From positions 24,631,201-24,695,200 of the forward strand of contig OX463835.1 in NCBI GenBank assembly GCA_949825045.1: a stretch of 64,000 bases of DNA. The letters are read 5' to 3'. Numbering within the stretch: position 1 is the stretch's first letter; every line of letters starts with the position of its first letter. The notes beneath the pieces are model-generated. The model was not told the origin of the DNA. It ran no database searches and saw nothing but the letters and a program-made list of their open reading frames with translations. The position numbers and the translations under genes are program-made. The stretch comes from Argyresthia goedartella (lineage: Eukaryota; Arthropoda; Insecta; Lepidoptera; Argyresthiidae). Positions 9,924-21,529 of the stretch are shown here, piece after piece.

Positions 9924-12665
9924 ATACACTGTCTGTCATTTATTAAAAAAAATATATGAAAAGGAAACGCTATAATGTTTTTTAATTCCTGAAGTACATA
10001 TGTTTATCTATAAAGTAAACGATTACATAAAAATATCAGGTTATATAGTACCTATTTTCTAGAGACACAAAATAATAACTAACTGTTTTAGGTGTAGGGT
10101 TGACGACATAAATTTATCTTTATTTTCATACTAAAAATTCAAATTCACAATATTAACTGATTGCAAATACATGTATATATTTCTCATTCCTTCTGTTTCT
10201 CTCTTTCTTTTCTCCCTTATTTATTTATTCAATTAATTCCATTAATGCAAACTACTTTATTTTACTTTTCCGTAACAAGTCTACCTTCTCAAAACTCACA
10301 TCACAATGTTCTTAAATAAAAATCATCAATCTTCATTCCAAACTAACAAAATATTCTCTCTTTTCTTATACAAACGCTATCAATCAAAGTCTCTTTTTTT
10401 TCTCACTTCATATAGGTACTTTTATTATTTATTTATTTATCGACGTCATAAGTTACTTTCTTAACATATTAACTATCTGGCTCCAGGTCTACCTGCCTGA
10501 GCCTGCTCCTACTCGAGAGCTTATAAGGTTATCGATATCCCACGTTCTCACAAAGGAAGTTCGTTCACGTCATGGTCGAAGCGAAGGATTCGTGCCTTGT
10601 ACCTTTGAGACTTTGCTGAAAATACAATGACATATCGGTCTCGCCAATAGTCACGTACCACACTAAAAACATAACTTCTACTCAATCCATACGAATCCTT
10701 CGAATTTTAAGATATTCTGTAAAGATTGGATGATCAGTCCAACTTTTCTCTAAAACTTAACAAACGAAGTGTTCCCAACTAACTTGCTCTGTGGCCTAGA
10801 GTAACATATCCTGCACATTCCACACCTTCTCTCAAATTCATACTTTTTATTCCTAACAACAACAAACACCAACATTCCCAAATCCAAACAAAATCAACAT
10901 TCCTATGTAATACTATCAAAAAACTGAAAAATTTCAAATATGAAATAAACCTTCATAACAACGATTAACTTAATTTCATTCCATTTCCATACTTTTCAAC
11001 TCTCAATATGTTGACAAGAAGAAGTGACCATATCCGCTGGTCAGACTATAATTATATTAATAGACTCGATTGCAATCTGTAAAATAAAATAAACGTAAAT
11101 GCAATCTCGAAACAATCTTTTGTATTAAACTAACGTAAGTGGTTCCGTCGTTAGTAATATATTTTAAATCTGAGGTTAAACTACTTTATCTGTTAATTAT
11201 TCTGAAAAACTAATGAAACATAAAAATCTGAACACACAAAAAAAATAACCAGTTATCTTCTCTCTAAGACGTACTTATTTAGCGTACTAAATATTTATTA
11301 CACACACTCAACTGATTTTCATACATACTCATACTATTAAAATTAATTTCATACTGTAATTAAAAAAATGGTTCCAAACTTTATCTCTTTGCGGTACCCT
11401 AAGCTTGCTTTCTATCATTCATTACCTTTTACGTATCTCCCATATTAGTCAACTGAAACTAAAATCTTTCGCTCTATACAAGTCGGACTGTAGTAACATG
11501 AACTTATAATAACAATTATTTTACGTCTGTAATCGAAACAAGTGTTCAGTTCTACCTAATTTTGATTCTTCTGCAGTGTTGCATGTCCATATTTAGATTG
11601 CCTGCGAACACTGTATTGAATTACTTGGAATAACTGTGACTGTTACCAAGTCATGAAACATTTATGTACTTGATTGTACATTTGGAGTAAATTTGAATTA
11701 TGAGCAATAATTTAATAAAATAGTAGAACGGCTATGTTCAGGCCTCTCGGCACCCGATGACCTCGCAGGGGCCCATAGCTACGAGGTAGCGTAGCGATCA
11801 GATGCCAAGAAGCAAGAACGTCGGCGATTCACCGAGCTAAAGTAAATAGATTCTATCTGACCTGGTCTGTGCTTCGTTCCCGTCAAACTCCTGTCTCTCT
11901 GCAAGGCCTGGGTGCACCCTAGGCTCTTCTTGGTAGACAGGTTCTTCAGCCAACCAGGTATGGCTGGCAGGCCAGCTTCGACGCGCACAGTGTTACGTAA
12001 ATACGAACTTTATCTGGTTCGGAGAACCACAATACACTCAGCTATAAGACAATCCTGAGGGGAGCCCGAATACAATTCCAGATGGCTTACGATTTAATTT
12101 TAATGCCCAAAATCAATACGCGTCACATGCGGGGGCTTTTCGTCTGTCAGTTGTCAAAAACTTGCTCGGTTGGCAGCAACTGTCAAATTCAAAAATGGCC
12201 GTTCCGAAACCATCGATCGAGTATCGATTTTGAATCGAACAGGCTATAAAACAACAAAACTTTTATCTTCTTACTTCACACATTAAACCACATTCTTCCC
12301 ATATTTCTTAAAATCGTCTCCTCCAAAAATAAACTACTATCCAAATCCTCATCCAAAATAACTCGTGTCAAACTAATTCAATTTACTTTACGGCCTTCAT
12401 AAATCTCTCCATTCCGATAAAAAAAAAACTGTTATCAAACAATTATTCATACTTCTCTTGCTAACTGTACTGTACTACCTACTAACTTTTCATTCTACGT
12501 ATTCTTCCAAATATTCTTTACTTTATGCAATCATCCTCGGAAAAAAAAAACGGTGTATCTATTGATATTGTTTTGTATCGTCAACCCTATGTCAAAAATA
12601 CAAAAATCCGCCTAGCGTGATTTTAAATCGACAATTAATAAACATTACTTACATATTATTTCTAT
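9924..12665. other. Non-coding interior of the LTR element
   Basis: AT-rich sequence with no supportable coding region on either strand. A GC-richer patch at about 11,740-12,200 includes a 69-codon minus-strand frame at 11779-11988 with no recognisable domain; it could be leader or solo-LTR sequence. I see no second set of LTRs, no tRNA and no satellite. Confidence 0.5.
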
Positions 12666-12768
12666 TTACTAGTGCCCTTATATGGTTCGGTGTCTTATGA
12701 CGGGTATCGCCATGGGCGGTCGTTACAATGTTTACCTATACCTACTTACTTAAGGTGGTCACACTACA
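12666..12768 (-). repeat. Truncated 5' LTR remnant (103 bp)
   Basis: Sequence from TTACTAGTGCCC to CACACTACA matches 7773-7877 almost base for base; the left copy has an extra CA near its end. The rest of this LTR (R, U5) and the primer-binding site are missing, replaced by unrelated AT-rich sequence to the left. Loss of the 5' LTR promoter means the copy is dead. Confidence 0.75.
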
Positions 12769-13213
12769 AGTTGGTTTAGTGCCAATACGCCAGTCTTTGA
12801 CGCGCCGAGTAGCCGTTATATTGCGTTAAAAGGTGTCTCTGTAATGTTAATCCTATACATGTTTAAAACAGACAATTTTTTAAATAAAATGTTTAACAGT
12901 TACTGTGAAAGTTACAAACAACAATTTGTGCGTATAATTAACCCGAAACTAATATCTGGGAAGCAATAATTAGTGTGTGAAACTGGTGAATACAACAATC
13001 ACGCGTTAAGTGCATGGATCAGCTGAAAGCGCGGTGCCAAGCGACTTTCGCAGTTACGCGAGCGCCATAAGTATCATCTTCGTATGCAGCACCGAGCCAA
13101 CAGTCGCCAGCAACAGCGGCGGTGAGTCATCCTCGCGCGCTAATCACCACCCGCCGATCGAGCATAGAATATAAAATTCAGAAGCGACAACAGAATTTGT
13201 CTCTGAGAGAATA

Positions 13214-14787
13214 ATGATGAAGTGTAGTGTGTGCGCGGGAGTCCTCTTCAATAGCGAATTGCTCAAATGTGTCATCTGCAAAGACACTTGCAACTAGTGT
13301 TACCATGTGGAAAAATGAAAATTCCGGAGATTAGGCCTGAATTGTATTGGAAATTCCTGAGATTTTGTGGTAATTTCATTAAAACGTAATGGAACTCTAC
13401 AACCTATATTTACAATAGGCTGTTCGATCTCTTAGTTACTGGAGAGTTTACAAGAACGAACTAGACATAGCCTGCCTTGGTGTTGATTTTATTTGTAATT
13501 TGTGATTTTAGTTAGACTGTTTGATCTCTTAGTTTTTAATAAGAATATATTGACGATTTGCTCGGTTTTAATGAAAATTCCTGAATTCCGGAGATCTTAC
13601 GACAATTCCAGAGTTCCGGAGATTGGTCTAAAAGTCCGGAGATCTCAGGACAATTCCGGAGATATGGTAACCCTACTTATAACCATAATTGCGCCAACAT
13701 CACTTCGGCTTACTACTAAGGGAATCTCGCAAACCTACATAATACGTTTTATGCCAAACATGCAAAACTGGTAAAGGAAAAAGTAAAGGCAACGACTTAT
13801 CTCCCATCAAAACTGAGTCGAGCGCGATGGTATTTCAATCAGTGCCCGAGAACATCAGTACTCCAGATACGAGTACCACACATAACGATTCCGCATACAT
13901 CACTCACAGAGCTCCAAGAAAGTTATGTACCCAAGAGTCGCACCTGGTTATATCAGAGCCTACCCAACATGGGTATAGACTATGTAGACAAAAGCCATTT
14001 GCTGCAAGAAAATCAAAAACTGCGCGCGGAATTAGATAAAGCCAATAGATAAATAGAGATATTGAACATGGATAACAGTGGGCTAAAGAAAGTTGTCACG
14101 GACTACAAGAAGAAGGTCGACCTATATAAAGCTGTCGGAGCCGGTAGTGAGCAAGCAGAGTATGCAAAATGACACCGTTAAATTTTTTTTCGCCTCAATA
14201 CCGAAACATTAGACCTAATATGACGAGAATAGGGTACCCTAGGACATCCCCCCGAGAATACACAAATAATATAGTGCAGCATTTAGACACAACCATCACA
14301 ACCAGGCTAAACTTAAGTCTCGATGCCACCGACACCCAGCCCTCATCATAACACAGAGCACGAGTCCACTCCCTACACAACGCGTCGAGTCCCCAAGTGC
14401 GATTGCGGATGCTGGTGCAGATGGTCGAGGTTCAAACGCCCAGCTGTCACAGGTGCAACCCCACCTTCTACAAGACGACGAATGCCGGAGCACGATGACG
14501 GATTCTGCTGCAGCTAAATCTCGAGCAACCACAAACGAGACATGCAATGGAAGCCGGGTGGATAGAAAAAGGGAGTACGGCAACATAAAACCAAGAATAC
14601 TTATACTGGCAGACGAAAGTGGTTGTGGTTTAAATAAAAAGTTAATGACACTGTTAGGAGGTAAATTTTGTGTACAATCCGTTATAAAACCTAGTGCTAC
14701 TCTTGACCAAGTGATGGAATCACCCAACGGGTATAAAGACTTCACAAGAAGTGATTGTGTCATAGTGTTAGCTGGAGAAAACGATAA
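13214..14787 (+). pseudogene. CR1-B ORF1, N-terminal part (PHD finger, coiled coil, start of esterase)
   Basis: From the ATG pair at 13214 the protein begins with a PHD-type zinc finger: CSVCAGVLF, then CVICKDTC. A MITE interrupts it, and NHNCANIT (about 13,690) follows. After further decay comes a coiled coil (SHLLQENQKLRAELDKANR, about 13,985-14,045, then DNSGLKKVVTDYKKKVDLY). At 14,570-14,787 the first esterase beta-strand is seen (PRILILADESGCGLNKKL), then DCVIVLAGEND. A PHD, coiled coil and SGNH-esterase order is known for ORF1 of CR1-like elements. The frame is cut at 14787 by the BEL/Pao insertion and continues at 21064. Confidence 0.72.
13296..13674. mobile_element. MITE inside the PHD finger of CR1-B ORF1
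   Basis: Ends AGTGTTACCAT and ATGGTAACCCT form an 11-bp imperfect inverted repeat, flanked by ACT on both sides (13293-13295 and 13675-13677). It splits the PHD cysteines between CKDTCN and NHNC. The right third holds four near-copies of a TTCCGGAGAT motif and there is one more near the left end. A CTGTTCGATCTCTTAGTT-like phrase occurs twice. About 379 bp, no coding capacity. The superfamily is unresolved and the TSD length (2-3 bp) is ambiguous. Confidence 0.55.
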
Positions 14788-14935
14788 TGTTGGGAAAAGA
14801 TTGAAGGAGATGAAACTCACGTGTCATCCTCTTCTTTTCTTCTACCCATGCGTGAGTGGATAAAGGGAATGGAAGGTAAAGGATAAATTGGCATAGGCGC
14901 GAAATTTGAATCCTACTCCCATTCTACACCTAACA
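14788..14935 (-). repeat. 3' LTR of the BEL/Pao element, internally deleted
   Basis: Matches 20665-20698 and then jumps to 20945-21058 of the other LTR; the junction is GAAACTCACG/TGTCATCC. The flanking GGCGGTTA-type purine-rich sequence inside (minus strand, about 14,936-14,952) is a weak candidate polypurine tract. Confidence 0.85.
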
Positions 14936-15106
14936 TAACCGCCTCCCGAAAGAGCTATTGAGCTCTTTCAGATAATATTCCTTAAGATGAATTTCCTTAA
15001 GATGATTTTCCTTATATTTTTTTTTTTAAATCTTATCTAAATTTAAAACTAGTTGATTTTCCTTACCTAAGTACAAAATAAAACATATAAAGCTCATGTC
15101 ACTAAC

Positions 15107-16680
15107 CTAATTGTCAAACGTTGGTAGTGGACAAACCTTTGACAACGATCTGAGACAAGACCCAGAGCTCGTTTTCAGTTCGACCACATGAATGACACCG
15201 TCTGAGCCGGGATGTAGAGCGGTGACTCTCCCTTTACGCCACTGGAGAGGCGGTAAATTGTCCGATTTTATGAGAACTAGAAATAGATGAAGACTGGGGA
15301 TAGGCTTACCCACTTCATGCGTTGTTGTAAATTGTGCAAATACTCTAGCTGCCATCTACGCCAGAAATGTTGTGTTATTTGTTGTATGAGTTGCCAACGG
15401 TTGAGGCGAGAGATGGGTGTGTCATTGAAATCATACTCTGGTAGAGAATTTAGCGGTTGACCTATGATGAAATGACCGGGTGTTAGCGCATCGAGAGTGT
15501 TTGGATCACTTGACAAGGGACATAGAGGTCGAGAATTAAGCACAACCTCGATCTTTGCGAAGACGGTACTCAACTCTTCGAATGTGAGAATACGCTCTCC
15601 TATTGTACGTTTTAGTAAGCCTTTAGCAGACTTGATAGCTGATTCCCAAAGTCCGCCCATATGAGGACTATATGGAGGATTCATATGCCAGTTGACGCTA
15701 ACCTTCACAAATTCAAAATTGATGTCTTTCTGATTTCGATCCCAGAAAGACTCTATCTCGCTTAGGTAGCGTTTGGCGCCTTGGAAATTCTTTCCGCAGT
15801 CAGTAAAGCAGTCCGTCACCATTCCCCTTCTCGACACGAAGCGATGAAAGCAAGCTAGAAAAGCGTTCATCAAAAGTTCTGTCACGACTTCAAGGTGGAC
15901 TGCCTTGACAGCGAGACAGACGTATAAGCAGAGATACGCTTTCGTTGTCTTAGCATTGCGCAATGTAGAGACTTTCACAAGGAAAGGTCCCCCGAGATCG
16001 ATGCCGACCTTGATGAATGGGCGTGCTTCACGGATTCTACTTGGAGGTAGATCGCCCATGAAGGGCTCCAGAGGTTTGGCCTTAAGCCGATGACAGCGGT
16101 GACATTTGAAAATTACATGTCGAACCACACGTCGAGCCGATAATATCCAGAACCTCTGGTGAAGAATGTTTATCAGACACGCAGGTCCCGCATGTAAATT
16201 GACCTGGTGATAATGCTCGATGATAATGTTTGTCAGATGGTGTGCCTTGGGCAACAAAAGCGAATGCTTGACTGCATAAGGTAAGTTGGAGTGCTTAAGT
16301 CTCCCGCCGACGCGTAGGAGACCTTCTGAATCTAGGAACGGGTGGAGACGAGCGATTGGTCCCTTCAACAAACCGTTCCCTTGAAGTGCTTTGAGGTGAT
16401 CAGCAAAGACTTCCCCTTGCACCAACTTGATGGCCTTATGCAAAGCATCTCGCAGCTCTTGAGCTGCAAGTAAACCTGATACCTTGATTTTGGGATTGCG
16501 AGTATTGTGGATGAAGCGCAACACCCACGCAAACACACGCTGCAATACAGTCAGAGAACTGAAACGAGTAATCAGTGAAAAGGAAACAGTTCCTTCACCT
16601 TTATCTTCCTTGACGACGTTAAATGTAGAGACGGCCATCTCTGAAACCTCGTCGACTGGCTGGATGTCGGCAGGCCATGA
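15107..16680 (-). pseudogene. BEL/Pao integrase and DUF5641-like tail
   Basis: The same frame continues to 15277. A zinc-binding HHCC module (HYHQVNLHAGP..HRCHR, about 16,100-16,220) precedes the catalytic core: GIDLGGPF (first Asp), TDCFTDCGKNF (second Asp) and MGGLWESAIKSAK (Glu). The C-terminal domain includes LDALTPGHFIIGQPL. At about 15,330 a frameshift moves the end of the protein to another frame (15107-15355: LVLIKSDNLPPLQWRKGRV, VHVVELKT-like, KVCPLP), a typical BEL/Pao C-terminus. Apart from the nonsense codons, the D,D,E residues are all still present. Confidence 0.88.
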
Positions 16681-18558
16681 TTATGTATCTTTTTTCAGCC
16701 ATGGTGGGGACCACCACAGCTCATGAGAGACGACGTCCATTGGCAACAATCCCCTACTCGCACAATCGGCTGGATTGAGTGCGGAGGGCACATAGCGCCA
16801 CTTCACCAACGGGACGAGGCCTTGGATCTGAGTAACTCTATTCGCCTCATAAGTCTGGAGCTTATGAGGAGGAGTTCGAAGCCAGACCAGAACAATGCTG
16901 GAATCACACCAGGCGACGGTGTCAGAAATGTCAATCCTACTACCTAAAACTCCTTTGACATGACATACCAGCCGAGCGAGGAGCACGGCTCCTGAAAGCT
17001 CGAGGCGTGGTATGGTCAGCTTTTGTTTGATTGGAGCGACTCTAGATTTCGCTAGAAGCAAATGCACTCCTACCTCACCAGTAGAATCGACCACCCTTAA
17101 ATACACGACGGCGGCAAACCCCTTTTCCGACGCGTTTCAGAAACCTAGAAGCGCACAACACAAGGGTTGTCTACTTAGGATGAACCTTGGTATTTGAGGA
17201 ATTTTCAGGGAGCTGAAACCACCCACGAAGGAATCCCAGATGTTGGCGATTTCTTCGGGCAGTTGATCATCCCATGATACATCATGAGCCCACAAACGCT
17301 GCATGATCGCCTTTGCGTAAAATGTAACCGGTGCCAAATATCCACAAGGGTCGTCAATCCTAGCGATATTTGAAAGTATTTGCCTTTTAGTATTGCACGG
17401 ACCCAAATGTCCGACATGATAAACGAAACTATCGGTCCTAGAGTTCCATTCAATCCCAAGAATTTTAAAAATGTTGTCCCCTGATTCTTCGAATCGAAGG
17501 GGCGCTTCAAGATGATCAGACGGATAGCCTTTCAACACCTCGGCGCTGTTACTCGACCACTTCCTCACTGAAGAGCCTCCTTGAGCCAACACATCGACCA
17601 CCTGTGCTGCAAAACTCTGGCTGACTGTGATGACATCATCGACGAAGGTGTCCTTCTGCAGAACTCTAGCAGCCTCGGGATGCGTGGCTTCGTTGAGTGT
17701 GGCGAGCTCGTGTACGACTCGAATCGCTAAGTAGGCGGCGCTAGAAACCCCGTAAGTCACAGTCGTGAGCTCAAACTGTTGTAAAGGACGATGCGGTGAT
17801 TCGCGCCAAAATATAGTCTGGAACCTGCAGTCGTCATCGTGCATCCGGATCTGCCGATACATTTGTTTTATATCGCAGGTGAACACGATGGGATGCGTCC
17901 TAAAACGTAAAATGATGTCCTCTATATTTTGTTGCAACTTGGGACCCGGCATCAAAACCTGATTGAGCGACACGCCTGAGCTACTAGCCACTGATGCGTC
18001 GAACACAGCCCTCAGTTTGGTTGTACTACTACTCTCCTTTAAGATTCCATGGTGGGGAATGAAGTACCTTTCCTTTGTAGAGACATCATATATTGGGCGC
18101 ATGTGACCTGTCTCTAGATAGTCGGCCATGAAATCTACATACATTTCCTTGAGTTTGACGTCTCTGAGAAGCTTTCGCTCCAAATTGTGGAAGCGCCTCA
18201 GAGCGTTATTGCGAGTTTCCCCTAGAGGTTTTTGAATTGGCTTGAACGGTAAACGAACCATAAACCTTCCTGTGACATCTCGTGTATGAGTCTCTACAAA
18301 ATGTTTTTCACACAGCCGATTCTCTGGATCCTGTAAAACCTTGGAAGGTACCTCCTCGACCTACCAGAACCTGGTTAACACCGAGTCCAAGTCGACAGTG
18401 CAGGACAAAGACACTACTTGATGACACGACGAACTCTCCACGGGAGCTCTACCCATCAAAACCCAGCCAAATATAGAACCATGGGCGACCGGCATTCCCT
18501 CATCCAGCTGCAGTCTCCTTCCATCGAATATTTGATTAAAAAGATCCATTCCTATCAA
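16681..18558 (-). pseudogene. BEL/Pao reverse transcriptase and RNase H region
   Basis: Same frame as gag-protease. It starts LIGMDLFNQIFDG, is stopped at 18361 (TAG where FW-E-VEEVPS is usual), then runs through the RT: AVFDASVASSSGVSLNQVL, FTCDIKQMYRQIRM, TYGVSSAAYLAIRVV and the catalytic FVDDVITVS (YVDD variant, about 17,640). A TGA at 17137-17139 falls in the conserved GF-C-(N/D)ASEKGFAA segment. RNase H-like sequence follows (RVAPIKQKLTIPRLELSGA, CDSSIVLVWLRTPPHKLQ, CASRGLLP). A TAA at 16681 ends the block, again with the frame open beyond it. Confidence 0.9.
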
Positions 18559-20304
18559 TTAATCTATGGGACTAGGAACCGAGAAGAATTTGTCTGCGAG
18601 AGAGACATCCTTGCAAGTCTCTATCACCTCAGCAGACACCTTAACAGTGGGGAGTGACCCCGAAATTCGTCTAATGACGATCGCTGACGTTACCAGTGGA
18701 GACCCTTTACCTTGTAGAGAATGAATAGAACATTGAATGCTTCCACCGGTACGCTGTTGTTCCTTACCGCCTAAACCATACAGTATACCAGAAGTTGAGC
18801 GAGGTAGTCGCAACTTCTGTGCCAAACACTCTGTCACAATAGAGACTTGAGAACCACTGTCTATAAGGGCCCTTGCAGTGTGAAGGTTACCGCTGATGTC
18901 TTGGACACCCACCAGAGCTGTACCTAGTAGCATGGTAGATTCACCCTGAATACCATGAATACCTTGAGGTTGGACTGTGGAGTTTAAAGTCGACACAGCA
19001 GCCTCGTTTGCCGATGACTCTGGAGTGGGTTCCACCTTAGATTGGTTGTTTCCTATGTGGAGCTTAGAATGATGGCGACCTTGGCATGTAGAGCAGCTGC
19101 TCTTGGACATGCATGATGTAACCATATGATTTCGTAGACAATTAAAACAAAGTCTGTTTGCCATGACAAACTCCCTACGTTGAGTTGGTGTCATAGAATT
19201 GCATTTCTCACATGCATATAGACCATGTTCCCCTTGACACATGATACAAGCAGGTGCGCTAACAGTAAATGAAGATTTGGGTGGGTTAGTGTGTGTGACA
19301 CTAGAACCGCTAGTGTGTGTTCCCTTGGCCCCGGTGGCAGTGACAGATTCCAAAACTCTGAGCTGAGTTTCCAAAAAGTTTAGTAAGGTGTCATATTCTG
19401 GAATGTCATTCGGTGAACCGCCATGAGCAAGTTCGAACCGTCTGCGTAGATCGACGGGAAGCTTCCTTAGTGTTGTATGAAGTAGTACAAAACTCCATGA
19501 TTGGACGTTGAACCCTAGTGCGGATAACGCCTGTAGTCCTTCCTTGAGAGTATTCACTAATTTGCGCAAACCAACATTGTAATTAGATTTATCGTTAAGT
19601 GAAGACATTGTGAGAATGTTCTCCAAATGTTTGTCAGCAATAAACCTTTTATTTTGATACCGGTCAACAAGAATTTGATATGCCACTATGTAATTTGCAT
19701 CAGAAAGCTCCAAGTGTTTGATAAGATTTAACGGCTCCTTATCCAAAACGCTAATTAAGTAGTGCATTTTCTGGACACTACCCAGCTCAGAGTTTTGGTG
19801 TATCAAACTGTCAAAGAGAGCAATGAAGTTTTGCCATTCAGTGTAATTGCCGGAGAAACGAGTCAAACTTATCTTCGGTAAACAAAATTGTTTTGTCTTT
19901 ATAACCCCTTGATTTGATGTGTTTGTGTGTGTCTGTGTTTCGTCTATCAGAGATTGTTGTAATACTTGTATAGAGTAATACATGTCACTGAATTTGCTAA
20001 ACCTCTGCTCTGTTTCATTCTGCAAAGCCTCATCATTACACATTGTCATGATGTCGGTGTAAGCCTTTTGATAACGTTCGCGAAACGTATCTAAATCCTT
20101 GTATCGTGCTTTGAATTGAGAAACGAGCGCTGAATCTAGCGGCTTTTGAACACTTAGTTTGTACGCAATATTATAAAGGTTTGACTTGAACTTCTCATAA
20201 GTACTCATTGCTAAAGCATTCGCCCGTAAAGTTGGATCCAATGCAAGGCTAGGCTTGATAGGATTCATTTCAATATCTGACGACGGTCTATCTTCCGAAT
20301 TCAT
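18559..20304 (-). pseudogene. BEL/Pao gag and protease region
   Basis: ATG at 20304; 581 codons to a TAA at 18559-18561. Residues 1-130 are a helical N-terminus. About 150-330 is the BEL gag core (LTRFSGNYTEWQNFIALFD, HYLISVLDKEPLNLIKHL, DRYQNKRFIADKHLENI). About 355-420 is a Cys/His cluster (CIMCQGEHGLYAC, CFNCLRNHMVTSC, CSTCQGRHHSKLH). About 470-580 is the aspartic protease (ALIDSGSQVSIV). The TAA follows PSPID and precedes LIGMDLF in the same frame, a spot that is continuous in family members, so it is a nonsense mutation and not a natural terminator. Inactive copy. Confidence 0.9.
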
Positions 20305-20664
20305 GACAAAATCTATCGAAATGTAACACAGAAACTCGAAACCTATTGTTTGTTTACTTTTGTTTGACGTTTGATTGAAGTGAGTGAATAAATGACAATT
20401 ACCGATTCAGTATTGCTAGTAAAAATAATATAATGGGTGCGTTCCAGTAGTGCAGGTTGGTTCCGATTTTCCTAACCTTTACTAAGTCGGATCCTACAAC
20501 AATATTGTGGAACAAGCACAACTATGCATATCTACCCCCGAACTATGAATAAAAGCAAAATTACCTTGAAATACGAAAAATGATGATTCACGATTAGAAT
20601 TTGATGATTTAGAATGACAAAAAGGGAAAATAACAGGGATATTCGGTTGAAGGACCACGAAGGA

Positions 20665-21058
20665 TGTTGGGAAAAGATTGAAGGAGATGAAACTCACGCG
20701 TGCTCCTCTTCGCTGGTTCAATGATGAGTCTGAGGCTTCTGGTGTTCTTGCCTGATTTGAGTGGGCTTCAATCACTTTCCGTTCATCGGGTGAGGTTGCT
20801 GATTCTCCTTATCACGACGGTTGTAAGGCGACGCGAAGACTCGAGCCCATAGAAAAGCAGTTGACGGGACAAAACGGTAATGTCGACCGAACCGATCCGT
20901 GGCGCACTCGGAAGTCGTGGCAAAAGTGTGGTGTCTATGACAGCTGTCATCCTCTTCTTTTCTTCTACCCACGCGTGAGTGGATAATGGGAATGGAAGGT
21001 AAAGGATAAATTGGCATAGGCGCGAAATTTGAATCCTACTCCTATTCTACACCTAACA
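20665..21058 (-). repeat. 5' LTR of the BEL/Pao element (394 bp)
   Basis: Complete copy with TG..CA ends; the target duplication GATAA follows at 21059. On the minus strand a primer-binding site TGGTCCTTCAACCG starts 7 nt inside the LTR (about 20,644-20,657). It resembles the TGGTCCTACGAGCC site of the second BEL element at 63045. Confidence 0.85.
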
Positions 21059-21063
21059 GATAA

Positions 21064-21523
21064 AGATCCGTTAATATTGCAATCTTTGTTGTATTCGAAC
21101 CTAAGTAAACTTGCACATACAAATGTTATACTATGCAATGTAGGGACCACTAGTAACCTGAATGAGAAGAAAGTAAACGGAGTTTTTCAGTTAGTGTGCT
21201 CTGGTTTCTCACACGCCACATATCTGGATATTTGTAACAACGAGAGCAGTACTCCAAGAAAACTTCCTAAACAAATTATATGTAGGATTCTACTAAAGGA
21301 TATCCTAAGACATAACTATAGGCACAATCTGACAAAATATTTAAAAAAACAAAAATCGCTTTACACCAATGTAGAGACCCAAACTGACGAGACTTCTGGA
21401 CCTCTTCAGGTTCCAAATAACTCAGAAAAATGCAGCATCGAGACTCAAACTGACATTGTTCACGAAGAAAAGCTATTAGACTCAACGAAGACTGAAAATT
21501 TAAAAAACATTTTTTTTCTTTAA
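21064..21523 (+). pseudogene. CR1-B ORF1, remainder of esterase domain
   Basis: Directly after the GATAA duplication the CR1-B ORF1 frame resumes (KDPLILQSLLYSNLSKLAHT, NVILCNVGTTSNLNEKKVN, YLDICNNESST), matching the second half of the SGNH-like fold. It ends with repeated acidic/Thr motifs (NVETQTDE, SIETQTDI) before a stop at about 21,521. It is the continuation of 13214-14787. The apparent ATG at 21029 lies in BEL LTR sequence and is not the real start. Confidence 0.7.
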
Positions 21524-21529
21524 TAACTC

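Larger units (their letters stand above)
7608..12768 (-). mobile_element. Decayed LTR retrotransposon without recognisable gag-pol
   Basis: The element is bounded by TGTAGTGTG at the left and CACACTACA at the right (perfect 9-bp termini) and by a 4-bp duplication AGTT (7604-7607 and 12769-12772). A polypurine tract sits just inside the left LTR on the minus strand, so the element runs right to left with its 3' LTR at 7608-7877. The interior (about 4.8 kb) shows no gag or pol domain and is enlarged by a 1.7-kb hAT-like insertion. The superfamily cannot be named; a 4-bp TSD fits Ty3/gypsy. Whether it was always non-coding (LARD-like) or lost its genes is open. Confidence 0.75.
14788..21058 (-). 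mobile_element. BEL/Pao LTR retrotransposon (6.27 kb, minus strand)
   Basis: TG..CA LTRs at both ends (TGTTGGG to CCTAACA) and a 5-bp duplication GATAA (14783-14787 and 21059-21063) define the exact insertion into CR1-B ORF1. The internal region codes on the minus strand for one gag-pro-RT-RNaseH-IN reading frame. That frame is interrupted by four in-frame stops and one frameshift. The 5' LTR is on the right (394 bp). The 3' LTR on the left is only 148 bp because 246 bp are missing from its middle. Superfamily evidence: gag of DUF1759 type, DUF1758-like protease, BEL-type RT and a C-terminal DUF5641-like tail. Confidence 0.92.

Noticed and set aside
11779..11988. Minus-strand 69-codon frame in the LTR interior
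   Set aside because: No recognisable domain and no conservation evidence available; treated as chance.
14296..14820. Minus-strand 174-codon frame
   Set aside because: Antisense of CR1-B ORF1 and crosses the BEL LTR boundary at 14788; no domain.
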